Of a stretch of 64,000 bases of DNA, positions 1 to 11,615 are shown in pieces. The stretch covers positions 123,044,485 through 123,108,484 of the forward strand of contig CM077664.1 in the NCBI GenBank assembly GCA_039707655.1, in the 5' to 3' direction. A model generated the notes under the pieces. The model was not told where the DNA came from. It did not search any database and worked only from the letters and a program-made list of their open reading frames with translations. The position numbers and the translations under genes are program-made. Each line of letters starts with the position of its first letter. The stretch's first letter is position 1. The stretch comes from Elymus sibiricus. Taxonomy: Eukaryota; Streptophyta; Magnoliopsida; Poales; Poaceae.

Positions 1-2420
1 CTCGTAGGTTCATCGTCGTCCAACAACATGACCTCTAAGACAGGGTTGCCGTACCACTCAGGAGCAGTACGCGTCCTTGTCGACCTACGAGGTTCGATAG
101 CAACTTGGTTCGAAGGTTCATGATCATCATCATTAACTTCCTCTTCAACTGATGTAGGCTCTACAGAAACATCTTTCTGTACTGTGCTACTCTCAGGTTG
201 AAGTAAAGGTTCAATAACCTCATCAAGTTCTATCTTCCTCCCACTCAATTCTTTCGAGAGAAACTCTTTCTCAAGAAATGTTCCGTTTTTAGCGACAAAC
301 ACTTTGCCTTCGGATCTGAGGTAGAAGGTATACCCAACTGTCTCTTTTGGGTATCCTATGAAGACGCATTTCTCCGCTTTGGGTTCCAGCTTTTCAGGCT
401 GAAGCTTTTTGACATAAGCATCACATCCCCAAACTTTAAGAAACGACAGCTTTGGCTTCTTGCCAAACCAAAGTTCATATGGCGTCGTCTCAACGGATTT
501 CGATGGTGCCCTATTTAAAGTGAATGCAGCTATCTCTAATGCATAACCCCAAAACGATAGTGGCAAATCAGCAAGAGACATCATAGATCGCACCATATCG
601 AATAAGGTTCGATTACGACGTTCGGACACACCATTACGCTGTGGTGTTCCATGCGGAGTTAATTGTGAAACAATTCCACACTGTCTTAAGTGACTGCCAA
701 ACTCATAACTCAGATACTCTCCTCCTCGATCAGATCGTAGGAATTTAATCTTCTTGTTACGATGATTCTCAACTTCACTCTGAAATTGTTTGAACTTTTC
801 AAACGTTTCAGACTTGTGTTTCATTAAGTAAATATACCCATATCTACTTAAGTCATCAGTGAAGGTGAGAAAGTGACGTTAACCACCGCGCGCCTCAATG
901 CTCATCGGACCGCACACATCAGTATGTATGATTTCCAACAAGTCACTTGCCCGTTCCATTGTTCCAGAGAACGGCGTTTTAGTCATCTTGCCCATGAGGC
1001 ATGGCTCGCATGTGTCAAGTGATTCAAAATCAAGTGACTCCAAAAGTCCATCAACATGGAGCTTCCTCATGCGTTTTACGCCAATATGACCTAAACGGCA
1101 GTGCCACAAGAAAGTGGTATTATCATTATCAATTCTACATCTTTTGGCATCAATGTTATGAACATGTGTATCATTACTATCGAGATTAAATAAGAATAAA
1201 CCCCTCACTTCGGGTGCATGACCATAAAAGATATTACTCATATAAATAGAACAACCATTATTCTCTGATTTAAATGAGTAACCGTCTCGCAATAAACAAG
1301 ATCCAGATATAATGTTCATGCTTAACGCAGGCACTAAATAACAATTATTTAGGTTCATCACTAATCCCGATGGTAATCGAAGAGCGAGCGTGCCCATGGC
1401 GATCACATCAACCTTGGAACCATTTCCCACGCGCATCGTCACTTCATCCTTTGCCAGCCTCCGTCTATTCCGCAGTTCCTGTTTAGAGTTGCAAATGTGA
1501 GCAACCGCACCGGTATCAAATACCCAGGCACTACAACGAGAGTTGGTAAGGTACACATCAATAACATGTATATCATATATACCTTGTTTGTTGTTGGCCG
1601 CCTTCTTGTCAGCCAAATACTTGGGGCAGTTCCGCTTCCAGTGTCCAGTTCCCTTGCAATGAAAGCACACAGTTTCTGGTTTGGGTCCAGCCTTGGGTTT
1701 CTTCATGGGAGGAGCAACTGCTTTGCCACTCTTCTTGGAGTTACCCTTCTTACCCTTGCCATTTTTCTTGAAACTAGTGGTTTTATTGACCATCAACACT
1801 TGATGCTCCTTCTGAATTTCAGACTCAGCAATTTTCAGCATCGCAAACAGCTCGGCGACTGACTTGTTCATCCCGTGCATGTTATAGTTCAACACGAAGC
1901 TCTTGTAGCTAGGTGGCAATGATTGAAGAACTCTGTCAGTGATAGCCTCTGGCGAAAGGGGCATCCCCAATTCAGCCAGACGGATGGAGTACCCAGACAT
2001 TCTGAGTATGTGATCACTAACAGACCCGTTCTCCTCCATCTTGCAAGCATAGAACTTATCGGAGGTCTCATACCTCTCGATCCGGGCATTCTTCTGAAAG
2101 ATAAACCTCAACTCCTGGAACATCTCATATGCTCCATGACGTTCAAAACGTCTTTGAAGTCCCGATTCTATGCCATACAAAATTGCACATTGAACTATTG
2201 AGTAATCATCAGAGCGAGCCTGCCAGGCGTTCACAACGTCTAGAGACTCAACTGGAGCGGGTGGATCACCAAGAGGTGCATCAAGGACATAAGCCTTCTG
2301 GGAAGCCGTAAGGATAATCCTTAGATTACGGGCCCAGTCCACAAAGTTACTTCCATCATCTTTCAACTTAGCTTTCTCTAGGAACGCATTAAAATTCAGG
2401 GGTGCTACTGCGCGAGCCAT
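1..2420 (-). pseudogene. Angela-1 gag-pol polyprotein, partial, one nonsense codon
   Basis: This is the Ty1-copia polyprotein that packages and copies the element RNA. The ATG at 2420 is supported by the identical start of Angela-2. In order come the gag core (about residues 10-220), a basic KKNGKGKKG stretch, an intact CCHC zinc knuckle (CFHCKGTGHWKRNC), an aspartic protease centre WVFDTGA, the integrase zinc-binding region (WHCRLGH) and the start of the integrase core (HTDVCGP). The first 513 codons are open. A TAA at 879-881 sits just after EARGG where Angela-2 has a Tyr codon. Below that the frame is open again to base 1, covering the rest of integrase and the linker toward reverse transcriptase. 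The RT and RNase H domains are outside the window. Relative to the intact frame the only visible break is the single T-to-A change. Confidence 0.93.
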
Positions 2421-3664
2421 GATCTACAACATAAATATTGCAAAGACAATTTAGACTATTGTTCAAGATAATGAGTTTAGTTAATCATATTACTTAAAAA
2501 ACTCCCACTCAGATTGACATCCCTCCGGTCATTCGAGTGTAACATGATCCAAATCCACCAACTCAAGTCCGATCATCACGTGAGTTGAGGTGGTTTCAAT
2601 GGTGAACATCTTCATGTTGATCATATCTACTATATGACTCATGTTCGACCTTTCGGTCTCTTGTGTTCTGAGGCCATGTCTGTACATGCTAGGCTCGTCA
2701 AGTTTAACCCGAGTGTTCCGCACGTGCAACACTGGCTTGCACCCGTTGTATGTGAACGTAGAGTCTATCACACCCGATCATCACGTGGTGTCTCGAAACG
2801 ATGAACTTTCGCAACGGTGCACACTCGGGGAGAACACAATTTATCTTGAAATTTAAGTGAGGGATCACCTTATAATGCTACCGACGTCCTAAGCAAAACA
2901 AGATGCATAAAAGGATTAACATCACATGCAAATCATAAGTGACATGATATGGCCATGAACTCGTGCTTTTGATCTCCATCTCCAAAGCACCGGCATGATC
3001 TCCATCGTCACCGGCATGACACCATGATCTCCATCATCTTGATCTCCATCAACGTGTCGCCATGAGGTTGTCGCGCCGACTGTTGCTTCCACGACTATTG
3101 CTAACTCATAGCGATAAAGTAAAGCAAAATGGCGAAAATAATTAAAGACAACTCTATGGCTCCTGCCAGTTGCCGTACTCATCGATATGCAAGTCGTGAT
3201 ATTCTATACAACACATGATCATCTCATACATCACATATATCTCATCATGTAATTGGCCATATCACATCACAACATACCCTGCAAAAACAAGTTAGACGTC
3301 CTCTAATTGTTGTTGCAAGTTTTACGTGGCTGCTACGGGTATCTAGCAAGAACGATTCTTACCTACGCAAAAACCACAACGGTGATATAAAAATTGCTTT
3401 TCAACCTTCTCAAGGACCGCCTTTGTCAAATCCGATCCGACTAAAGTGGGAGAAACAAACACCCGCTAGCCATCTTTATGCAAGGAAGTTACATGTCAGT
3501 TGAAGGAACCGGTCTCTCATAAGCGTACGAGTAATGTTGGTCCGAGCCGCTTCATCCCACAATACCGCCGAAACAAGAAAAGACCAAGGGAGGAAGCAAT
3601 CTGAATATCAATGCCCACAAAACCCTTTTGTGTTCTACTCGAGATCTCATCTATGCATAGACCT
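2421..3664 (-). other. Angela-1 untranslated leader between primer site and gag
   Basis: About 1.24 kb between the primer binding site and the gag start, homologous to 24008-25248 of Angela-2. It has no conserved reading frame. It carries a cluster of repeated GATCTCCAT words (reverse complement ATGGAGATC) around 2970-3050. In this family the leader is expected to hold RNA packaging and dimerisation signals; that role is inference. Confidence 0.75.
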
Positions 3665-3679
3665 AGCTCATGATGCCAC
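3665..3679 (-). other. Angela-1 primer binding site (tRNA-iMet type)
   Basis: On the minus strand the sequence TGGCATCATGAGC follows the LTR end after one spacer base. It resembles the plant initiator-Met tRNA site TGGTATCAGAGC and matches the Angela-2 site at 23995-24007. Confidence 0.8.
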
Positions 3680-5528
3680 TATAGGGGAACGTCGCATGGG
3701 AAACAAAAAATTTCCTACGCACACGCAAGATCTATCCATGGTGATGAGCATCTACGAGAGGGAGAGTGAATTTACATACCCTTGTAGATCGCTAAGCGGA
3801 AGCGTTAAGAAACGCGGTTGATGTAGTCGAACGTCTTCGTGATCCAAATCGCAAGTCGTCCCTCGATCCAAACACGATCTAGCGCCGAACGGACGGCACC
3901 TCCGCGTTCAACACACATACAGCTTGATGACGCCTTCACCTCCTCGATCCAGCGAGCGATGGTGAAGTAGTAGATGAGTTCCGGCAGCACGACGGCGTGG
4001 TGACGGTGGTGGTGAAGAACAATCTCCGCAAGGCTTCGCCAAGCACTACGGAAACTATGACGGAGGATGAACTAGAGGGACAGGGTTGCCGACACATGGC
4101 TTGGGGAAATCTTGATCGCTCCCGTGTGCTAGCCCTGCCCCTCTATTTATATGTTGAGCCCTGGGGTTTAAACTTGGAGAGAAAGCCTCCACAAGGTCGG
4201 TTTTGCCCGCACAAGGTCGGTTTGGCCCGCACGGAAAGAGTCCCACTCGGATTCCAGCAGTACCGCGCTCAAGCGGTAGTACCGCTCACGAGCAATAGTA
4301 CCGCTTGAGCGGTAGTACCGCTTCACACAAGCGGTAGTACCGCTTACGCGGTAGCACTGCCTTACAAGCGGTAGTACCGCTTAAGGCAGCAGCAAAACTT
4401 CCTTTTGCACTTTCCAATACCTCGTGGGCTTTACCCCTTTGGCCCATATAAAGTGTTGCTGCACCCGAACACTTCGATAAACATCCGGAACCCCTTCCGG
4501 TGAATTCCGGAACCCTTCCGGAGATCAAAACACTATTATCACATATATCAAACTTTACCTCCGGACTATTCCGGAAATCCTCGTCATGTCCGGGATCTCA
4601 TTCGGGACTCCGAACAACCTTCGGTCACCAACACAATAACTCAACTATACTAATCGTCACCAAACGTTAAGTGTGTAGACCCTGCGGGTTCGAGAACTAT
4701 GTAGACATGACCGAGACACCTCTACGGCCAATAACCAATAGCGGGACCTGGATGCCCATATTGGTTCCTACATATTCTATGAAGATCTTCATCGGTTGAA
4801 CCTCTATGTCAAGGATTCAGTTAATCCGGTATACTGTTCCCTTTGTTCTTCGGTATGTTACTTGCCCGAGATTCGATCGTCAGTATCTCTATACCTAGTT
4901 CAATCTCGTTACCGGCAAGTCTCTTTACTCGTTCCGTAATACAAGATCCTGTGGCTAACTCTTTAGTCACTTTGCTTGCAAGGCTCATTGTGATGTTGTA
5001 TTACCGAGTGGGCCCTGAGATACCTCTCCGTCACACGGAGTAACAAATCCCAGTCTTGATCCATGCCAACCCAACAGACACCCTCGGAGATACCTGTAGA
5101 GCACCTTTATAGTCACCCAGTTACGTTGCGACGTTTGATACACACAAGGTATTCCTCCGGTGTCAGTGAGTTGCATGATCTCATGGTCATAGGAACAGAT
5201 ACTTGACATGCAGAAAACAATAGCAATAAACTGACACGATCATATGCTACGTTTATAGTTTGGGTCTTGTCCATCACATCATTCTCCTAATGATGTGATC
5301 CCGTTATCAAATGACATCTCATGTTCATGGCTAGGAAACCTTCACCATCTTTTAATCAACGAGCTAGTTAACTAGAGGCTTACTAGGGACATAGTGTTGT
5401 CTATGTACCCACACATGTATTTGAGTTTCCAATTAATACAATTATAGCATGGATAATAAACGATTATCATGAACAAGGAAATATAATAATAACCAATTTA
5501 TTATTGCCTCTAGGGCATATTTCCAACA
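3680..5528 (-). repeat. Angela-1 5' LTR (1,849 bp)
   Basis: Minus-strand LTR, one base longer than the 1,848-bp LTRs of Angela-2. A TATA box (TATAAATAGAG, reverse complement at 4141-4151) lies in the same context as in Angela-2. The region 4261-4385 holds palindromic AGCGGTAGTACCGCT words arranged differently from the neat 40-bp tandem array of Angela-2. A 74-codon ATG-started frame at 4985-5209 is also open in both Angela-2 LTRs. The inner terminal dinucleotide is damaged (TG to TA). Confidence 0.93.
4141..4151 (-). promoter_or_regulatory. Angela-1 LTR TATA box
   Basis: Reverse complement reads TATAAATAGAG, followed on the minus strand by a GC-rich transcript start region. Position is equivalent to 23529 and 30666 in Angela-2. 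Confidence 0.8.
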
Positions 5529-7776
5529 GAGCCCCGGAGCGCCGTCGCCACCATCGCCCGAAGACCTCGCCGTCGCCGGAGTTCATCGCCACCACTGTGA
5601 GCACCGGAAGCCCCCTCCACCGTTAGATCGTAGATGAACGGCCCAGATTAGATCACTATTTTTTTTATTTTGCCGAATCGTGTTCTTTTAGCGTACGGCC
5701 ATCCGCCCATTAACTCCTGTCGAGCACGATTTTAGCCAATAGGGTTGCGCCACGTGTACATTAGCCGCCCCGTAGTCTTTTTCTTTTTATGTTCTGTTTT
5801 AGAATTTCAATATCTTTTATGTTTTTTATCCAATTTGAGTGATTCTTTTTGCATTAGGTTAAGAAAATTATGTAGTTTCGGTTGATGCAAAGTTTAGCCA
5901 TGTTTGAATAATTTAATTTTGAATTTGCTTAAATTTGTTTAAATCACTAAATTGGCTATAACTTGAGTTTAAAAATAGGTTTTCAATTAATTCTTTTTGC
6001 AACTTTTTAACATGTTGTTGTATATTTCTATTAGACAACAGTAGCTATTTTTTTACAATTAATTAAAAAGGTTTTGCTACTGTTTAGTATTAACTCTTGT
6101 ATAGTTAATAACTATTGCTATGAAATAGCTATTGAATTAGTTATTCTTGCTAGTAAATAATTTAGTTAATTTATTTCTGTTGTTTAATTAAAATTGTATT
6201 TTATTTACTATTAAGTAATTATTTAGATTAATTTAGTGCTGTTATGTGAGTTATTGATTGCTATTGTGTGAGTTGATCTTTTCTTTATTTGCTTTGGAGT
6301 TTTCTTTGAATTTGTTTTCTTTGATTTTTCTTTCTTGTGATTTATTGTGTGATTTTATTTACTTGTTGTTATTGCTGAATGGTGAATATGATTGCTTATT
6401 GCATGATGTTGTTTGTTTCGTTAGACTATCCGGAGTGCGAGGCCTCTTTCTACGAGTCCCTAGAGTTTCAAGCTCATCAGGAAGGCAAGTCACTTTGATC
6501 ATTGTTTTTACCTATGTTTTATTTGCATTAGTTACCACCTTTCCACCATGCATGCTAGTAGGTTACATTGTTAATGTTGATCTTGCAAGTAGTATCATGA
6601 GGTAGGAAAAACCCCACTCCCTTGTTACCAATGCCCCGGGATTTGCGTTGAGACTTTAGTTTGCTACACTTAGCAGACGGGGTTGGTTGAGTGAATTCCA
6701 TGGGAGTTGTGAGAGTTAATTATGATGAAGACCTCAAGACTTCAAGACTTCACGATGCAATGTACCACTGGGTGGAGGATGGTGTGACGGGCACCCTGGG
6801 GAATCCAGTGGTTGACCCCGAGATTCATGGGGAAGCGCCATGACATCTTGAGGAAAGCTTCACCCATGCTCGAAGAGACGGATGGATACTTCAAGACCGG
6901 AAGCTTACCTGTGCAGCCACAAGTCAATATGGGCTCTGGCTTGGTTGACCTTAGTTGTGACTCTGGCTGGGACGATGCTAGCAGATGTAGACGAACGGTA
7001 GGGTTGGATGGGCACCAGACGGTGGTCAGGGGAACTCTTCGGAAGATCATGTTTCGATCGTCCTGTTCTCAAACACTCTGAAGTGCGAGGACTTAAAGGG
7101 AAGGATCGAATCTTGTGGGTAAAGTGCACAACACTCTGTAGAGTTAAAACCTAATTGATTAGTCGTGTCCCCGGTTACGGACAACTTGAGCCTCTGGAAT
7201 TGGAACTATCAGGAAATCTCGACACAATTAATAATAATGAGTTGGGTTTATTAATAACTGGGATATGAGAATTAGTTGGCGAAACCATCTCATTAACAAC
7301 CAACTTTTGTAGTAATATTTTCATTTGACTCCTTTGTTATAGGGAAAAATCAGCTTCTTCGCAAAAGTATAACTTAGAGCCCCACCAGCCATATTTGCAT
7401 ATAGTATTGATATTTTATTTATATTTTCCCTCATGTGACTTGCTAGGATATTCAAAATGCTGACCTACACGGCTGCAACGTCTCATGTTGCAGAGGTTTA
7501 TTCCGACCAGGAGTGAGGCTACGTTCTATGCTTGGCGATATGCCCTTGGAGTCGGATGGACCCGCTATCTTCTACGTCTTTCGCAGTAGTCATCTCATGA
7601 GTTGGCCTTCAGCCAATTTATTATTTTTGTAATAAAGACTCTATATGAGATTTCGATGTAATAAAGCAGGTGTGATTGAACTTTGATATATTCATTGATA
7701 TACCGTGTGTGCCAGCATGATCTTGGGATGGTACAGATACATAAAGACTTGACCGTTTTCGGGTCGGGTCGCTACA
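5529..7776 (+). repeat. Element F: 3' part of a gypsy-type LTR, truncated by Angela-1
   Basis: Non-coding LTR-like sequence ending in GGGTCGGGTCGCTACA at 7776. A start in TG is not seen because Angela-1 interrupts it at 5529. Plus-strand orientation is suggested by an AATAAAG polyadenylation-like cluster at 7629-7665 about 110-150 bp before the end. A short exon-like cassette (6425-6488, after a pyrimidine-rich stretch and TTAG) is followed by GGCAAG...TTGATCATT, matching a similar cassette in the LTRs of element B, so F and B appear to be related families. The region 5640-6420 is very AT-rich with no coding potential. F seems to be inserted in LTR G, whose remainder would lie left of the window. 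Confidence 0.65.
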
Positions 7777-8216
7777 GCGAAATAGCAGAAGCTTGCGGCG
7801 GCAGAAAATTTATTTCGGGTGGCTCTCTGTTGGTTTGGGAATATTTTCGAATTTATAGAGGTGGAATTAGGTCAAACGGAGTTGCGTGGGGCACACGAGC
7901 TCAAGGGGCGCGTCTACCCTCCTGGGGCGCGCCCTGTGAGCTCGTGGCTCTCCCATAGCTCTTCTGTCCTCCTCCCGAACCTTCGAGGGTCCCTTCTGGT
8001 CCAGAAAAAATCTTTTTGAAGGTTTTATTCCGTTTGGACTTCATTTGGTATTGATTTTCTGAAAAGCAAAAAACAGGAACTGGCACTGGCACTGGGTTAA
8101 TAGGTTAGTCCCAAAAAATGATATAAAATAGCATAAAAATGCATATAAAGTATCCAAGATTGATAATATAATAGCATGAAACAATCAAAAATTATAGATA
8201 CATTGGAGACGTATCA
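7777..8216 (-). repeat. Element G: 5' part of a TGATACGTCTCC-type gypsy LTR
   Basis: On the minus strand this starts TGATACGTCTCCAATGTATC at 8216. It aligns with the start of the element A LTRs (20664, 34510): the same opening, then the GC palindrome (7894-7946), a TATA box (reverse complement of 7852-7857), and the CCGCCGCAAGC block near 7790-7800. It stops at 7777 where F begins. About 440 bp of a roughly 1.5-kb LTR is present. Confidence 0.8.
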
Positions 8217-8723
8217 GCAAGCAAAACTATGCAATCATTAGCCTCATATAAAGTAGATTGTGAGCTTCATGCACTAATAGTTGGTTAATGGACTTCAAAG
8301 CTTTGGGCACACTTTGCCAGAGTAATGAAATGTTAAGGCATTTAATTACATCAACTAATAGTTATACAAGTACCCTACATAAGGCAGCATTGTTTGGGCA
8401 TCTCATTAACTGCAGGACAAATAAAGCAATTGAAATGAGCAATTTAACTATGCCTGAAGCAAACAAGCAATTGAACTGTTGTGTTGGCAGCATGCATACA
8501 TGCACACCTCAATAACATCCTTGGCCTGGCTACATTTGAATCAACTGATGTATCTTCTATATAATGGAACAAGTAATGTAACATTGTTTGCCCCCTATGA
8601 AGTATCTCGACTAGTATGTACTCAAGATCCTAGTAATGATAGGGAGGGTAATGAAGTGAACATGCGTTTGGTTATGACATTTATGACATCCAGAACTCTG
8701 CCATAGAAGGAAGGAGTTTCTTA
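8217..8723. other. Low-copy-looking non-coding stretch beside LTR G
   Basis: No LTR, coding domain or strong splice signal seen. Words such as AAGCAATTGAAC (8467) and GGTTATGACATTTATGAC (8670) recur in diverged form near 9457 and 9651, so it is probably part of the same anciently duplicated unit that carries the exon pair described at 8972-9302. Confidence 0.4.
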
Positions 8724-8868
8724 CTCTGTTCACTATTATAAGATGTTTTAGATATTTAAATATAGACTACATCCGTACTGAAATGAGTGAATAGACACAT
8801 TAAAATGTGTTTACATACATCTGATTTAGAAAAAAGTTAGAACATCTTATAATAGTGAGCGGAGGGAG
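8724..8868. mobile_element. Stowaway-type MITE
   Basis: A 145-bp element flanked by TA on both sides. The right end has the classic GAGGGAG-TA terminus. The left terminus (CTCTGTTCACTATTATAAGATG) is its imperfect inverted copy (reverse complement of the right end begins CTCCCTCCGCTCACTATT). No coding capacity. Confidence 0.85.
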
Positions 8869-8971
8869 TATTAATCAATGGCCCAATGACTGGGTTATAG
8901 GTGAAGAACCCTACGTAAGCACAATGTCAAACAAATAGGGATGTCCTGGTAGTTGTAATACAGTGACTTAC

Positions 8972-9076
8972 CATAACTGGTTGTACAGGCTCAGCGCTGC
9001 TCCTCCTTCTCTTGCAAGGCTCCTTCCTAACATCATGTACTTGGAAATCCTGAATCTTTGCTTCATTACACCCCCA
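8972..9076 (-). pseudogene. Exon-like block c (35 codons), downstream copy
   Basis: A 105-nt minus-strand block bounded by a strong acceptor (TCAACTTGCAG, upstream at 9077) and a strong donor (ATG|GTAAGTCA at 8971). It is open throughout and begins WGCNEAKIQDF, ending AEPVQPVM. It is homologous to block c' at 10822-10935: both share an xGCxxxKxQDFxVxDV pattern, a basic cluster and xEPxQxxM. I do not recognise the family. Block length (35 codons) and the paired signals suggest a true exon, now probably part of a broken gene. Confidence 0.5.
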
Positions 9077-9266
9077 CTGCAAGTTGACACAAATTAGTTA
9101 CAGGTCTCCTTAAATGGAAGATAAATATGCATACTTTCCAGTCTCTGGGCAACACCAAAAGCATGAGTTTATAACAAAACGAGACCACATAATGAAACAT
9201 GCCACATCTCTTGCACCACTCAAATGAGCATTTACTAAGTGTGCGCTATGTATAAACTAGGCATAC

Positions 9267-9302
9267 CTTCGTGAACTGGACCTCCAGGTACTCTTGGGGA
9301 GC
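9267..9302 (-). pseudogene. Exon-like block b (12 codons), downstream copy
   Basis: A 36-nt minus-strand block between acceptor CACTAAACTAG (at 9303) and donor AAG|GTATGC (at 9266). It reads APQEYLEVQFTK in phase with block c. Its homologue b' at 11051-11086 reads APQECLQVQYTE. Keeping both lengths at multiples of three supports coding origin. Function unknown. Confidence 0.5.
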
Positions 9303-9733
9303 CTAGTTTAGTGGACAGGCAAACCTTTATGTCACCTATGAGTTATACAAGCCCCCACTACAGCAGCCATTAGTGTTTAAATCATTGACAAGCTCTGTTA
9401 GGTCATGAACAACAAGTAATCAAAGCAAACAGTTCTAGTATGGCTGGCTGATACAAACAAGCAATTGAACACGTGTGTGAGCAAATCTTGCACAACACTG
9501 AATTACATACCAAGAAAACAAGCATAGAAGGAGGCCTAAAGACCATCACTTGACTGACTAGATTTAGGAGGCATGTAAACATCATGTGCAACATATGAAC
9601 TAGCATAAACATTACATATTTTAGATTCTATAATGAAATGCACATGTATTAGGTTATGCCATGTATGACGCCTAAATCTACACTATAGCAGGTAGGAGTG
9701 ATTCATCATTGCACGCACAAGTGAATTGCAGGT
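9303..9733. other. Intron-like spacer between duplicated exon units
   Basis: AT-rich sequence with no domain. It carries diverged repeats of the 8400-8720 stretch. Nothing else recognised. Confidence 0.35.
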
Positions 9734-9736
9734 TAA

Positions 9737-10753
9737 GGGCCAGTTCTTTTCCACCTTTTGAGAGATTATTGTCAAAATAGGCCAGAAAAACTCTAAAGAA
9801 CTCGTTTTTGAGTTATGGGGTATAGCGAAATGACTCTGTTATTTGCCCATATTACACTAAAAATGCCACTACTCAGGCCCGTGTCACACCCGACCCCCAC
9901 GCAAAAACAAACACGCAAGCGTTCGTTCCCCTACCCGCTCGCATCTCCTCTCCCCTTTCCCACTGCTCCGATCCCCTGCCTGCCGCGCTAGGGCTCCTCC
10001 AGCGAGCCGCCACCGCCGGTCCCATCTGCCCTGTTCCTCAATGATGCTCTCTCCAGAGAGGCTACATGGCCGGCGGGTAGGGCCCCTCGTTCCCCCTCCC
10101 CTCCTCCCAGGCCGTGGCCATGAGGTGCTGTTGCGGGATGAGCTCATCCAACAAGGTGAGGATCTCCCCTGATTTTTTTGCCAAATTTTCATACTGATCT
10201 GCTATATGAAGAATTGCTATGTGCTGCTGCTTCTATATAATGAATTGCTATGAGCTGCTGCCGCTGCTACTATATGATGAATTGCTATGAACTACTGCTG
10301 CTGCTATATGATGAATTGCTATGAGCTGCTGCTGCTGCTACTGTTATATGATGCTTTCAGGTGCTGCTGCTATATGATGAAAACCAACCACTTGGACCAT
10401 GGAATTTTGATAAATAATGGTTCTTAAGCAATTATCCTCTGTTTGGAAGACATTGATGAAAGTAGATTGTGCCAAGTAGGTGGTATCTTTGTATTTGCAT
10501 TTTGAACAAATAATGATGGTCGGTTTTCCTATCATATTAATTACTGTGATGGGTTCAATTCGTGATGTTTGGAAGTCAAATTTATTTTCATATGGGCAGC
10601 AAATTTACAAAATATAATGCAATATAGACTTTTCACTAACCATACCATAGATAAGCTGAAAAAACAGGCAATGAAAAGAACTGGTTGGCTTATTATCTGG
10701 AGCTTATATTCACAGGAGCTTATTTTCATAGGATAACCCAAAAGAATTGGCCC
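9737..10753. mobile_element. Tourist/Harbinger-like non-autonomous transposon (1,017 bp)
   Basis: Termini are GGGCCAGTTCTTTT (9737) and AAAAGAATTGGCCC (10753), inverted with one mismatch, flanked by TAA on both sides (9734-9736, 10754-10756), which fits the TWA target of PIF/Harbinger. No transposase is present. The interior holds a GC-rich plus-strand block (9880-10165) resembling a gene 5' end that finishes in an ATG-started short frame and donor CAACAAG|GTGAGG near 10156, followed by a CTG/ATATGATGAATTG minisatellite. It lies between the two copies of the exon pair. Confidence 0.75.
10200..10382. repeat. Minisatellite with CTG runs
   Basis: About five imperfect copies of a roughly 40-50-bp unit containing TATATGATGAATTGCTATGAG followed by (CTG)n, inside the Tourist/Harbinger-like element. 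Confidence 0.8.
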
Positions 10754-10821
10754 TAAGAACCCTGGCCAACAGCAATGCCAAACAAATAACATGTCACAAT
10801 GAATGCAATGGAGTGACTTAC

Positions 10822-10935
10822 CATACAATGCTGTATAGGCTCACCGCTGCCCCTCCTGTTTTTGCGATGTTCCATGAAAATGCCCCATACATCTTGTACT
10901 AAGAAATCTTGTACTTTTTCATTGCCGCACCCCAT
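10822..10935 (-). pseudogene. Exon-like block c' (38 codons), upstream copy
   Basis: A 114-nt minus-strand block with acceptor TCAACTTGTAG (at 10936) and donor GTATG|GTAAGTCA (at 10821). It is open, starting MGCGNEKVQDFLVQDV and ending GEPIQHCM. It is paralogous to block c at 8972-9076 with three extra codons. The immediate intron sequence on both sides is also similar, so the copy arose by a segmental duplication rather than by retroposition. Confidence 0.5.
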
Positions 10936-11265
10936 CTACAAGTTGACACAGCTAATTTGAGATATCTCTACATGATAATACACTGCATACCCCTTGCACA
11001 TAATTAAACCACCAATTAACGATTGTGTGCGTCGCATAAACTAGCCATGACTCTGTGTACTGGACTTGCAGGCACTCTTGGGGAGCCTAATTTAGTGCAC
11101 TGGCATTCCTTCATGCCACCTACGACTTTGTGTAATGTATGACATCTATATCTCTAATTTAGTAGTAGTGGTAATCACTCGCTACACAAAGGGATTACTG
11201 GTCGAAAATCCTAGCAACGCACGCTGGCAGGCACACAACAATACAAGAGAGAGAGACTCACTTAC
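10936..11265 (-). pseudogene. Upstream copy of block b (b') with flanking introns
   Basis: Contains b' at 11051-11086 (APQECLQVQYTE on the minus strand) after acceptor CACTAAATTAG. The donor expected at 11050 is lost (TCATGG where block b has GTATGC), so this copy could not be spliced normally. The rest is intron-like. Confidence 0.4.
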
Positions 11266-11615
11266 AAGATCATAGCAATGCTTCAGTCCAAGATTTTGGT
11301 TGGCCAAGGTGTTAGATCCAGAAGAAACATCGTCCTTGTAGCACTTGCCAGCTCCATAACATGTAATAGTGACCTGTTAGTATATTTGAAGTACAGCAGG
11401 AAGGTGATGCTGGACTGGTTTAAGGGTGACAAGTACCTAGGTCGCAGCCGGGGCTTGGCATCATGGAAGACGATGGGAATCAGGTTAGAAATGTCAAGGG
11501 TGATGCCGCCGCGGTGGCTGTTGGAGTTCGGGAAGGAGATCTAGGACCGTGGACGAGTGTGTTTGTGAAGCGGCTCCGATAGTGTGGACGAAGCGGACCT
11601 GAGGCCGTGTGATGG
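11266..11615 (-). pseudogene. Unrecognised exon-like block a, cut by element E
   Basis: On the minus strand this ends in a strong donor (GATCTT|GTAAGTGAG at 11265). A frame open for about 85 codons reads from near ISFPNSNSHRGGITLDISN to TPWPTKILD and then meets a stop 15 nt before the donor. It may be the 5' neighbour of blocks b' and c' in a decayed minus-strand gene whose upstream part was separated by insertion of E at 11616. I do not recognise the protein. Confidence 0.35.

Larger units (their letters stand above)
1..5528 (-). mobile_element. Angela-1: truncated BARE1/WIS/Angela-type Ty1-copia retrotransposon
   Basis: A minus-strand copia element cut by the left window edge. It has a 5' LTR at 3680-5528, a primer binding site, a leader, gag, and pol as far as base 1. 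It aligns colinearly with Angela-2 (22146-31130): base 1 here corresponds to 27668 there, with no net indel across gag-pol. The outer LTR end carries the canonical TGTTGGAAATATGCCC in reverse complement at 5513-5528. The inner LTR end is mutated (TATAGGGG at 3680 where Angela-2 implies TGTTGGGG). The element interrupts the LTR of element F. The second LTR and the target-site duplication lie outside the window. Confidence 0.95.

Noticed and set aside
9884..10192. 102-codon minus-strand frame in the Tourist/Harbinger-like element
   Set aside because: Arg/Gly-rich chance frame in GC-rich sequence; the plus strand carries the leader-like signals.
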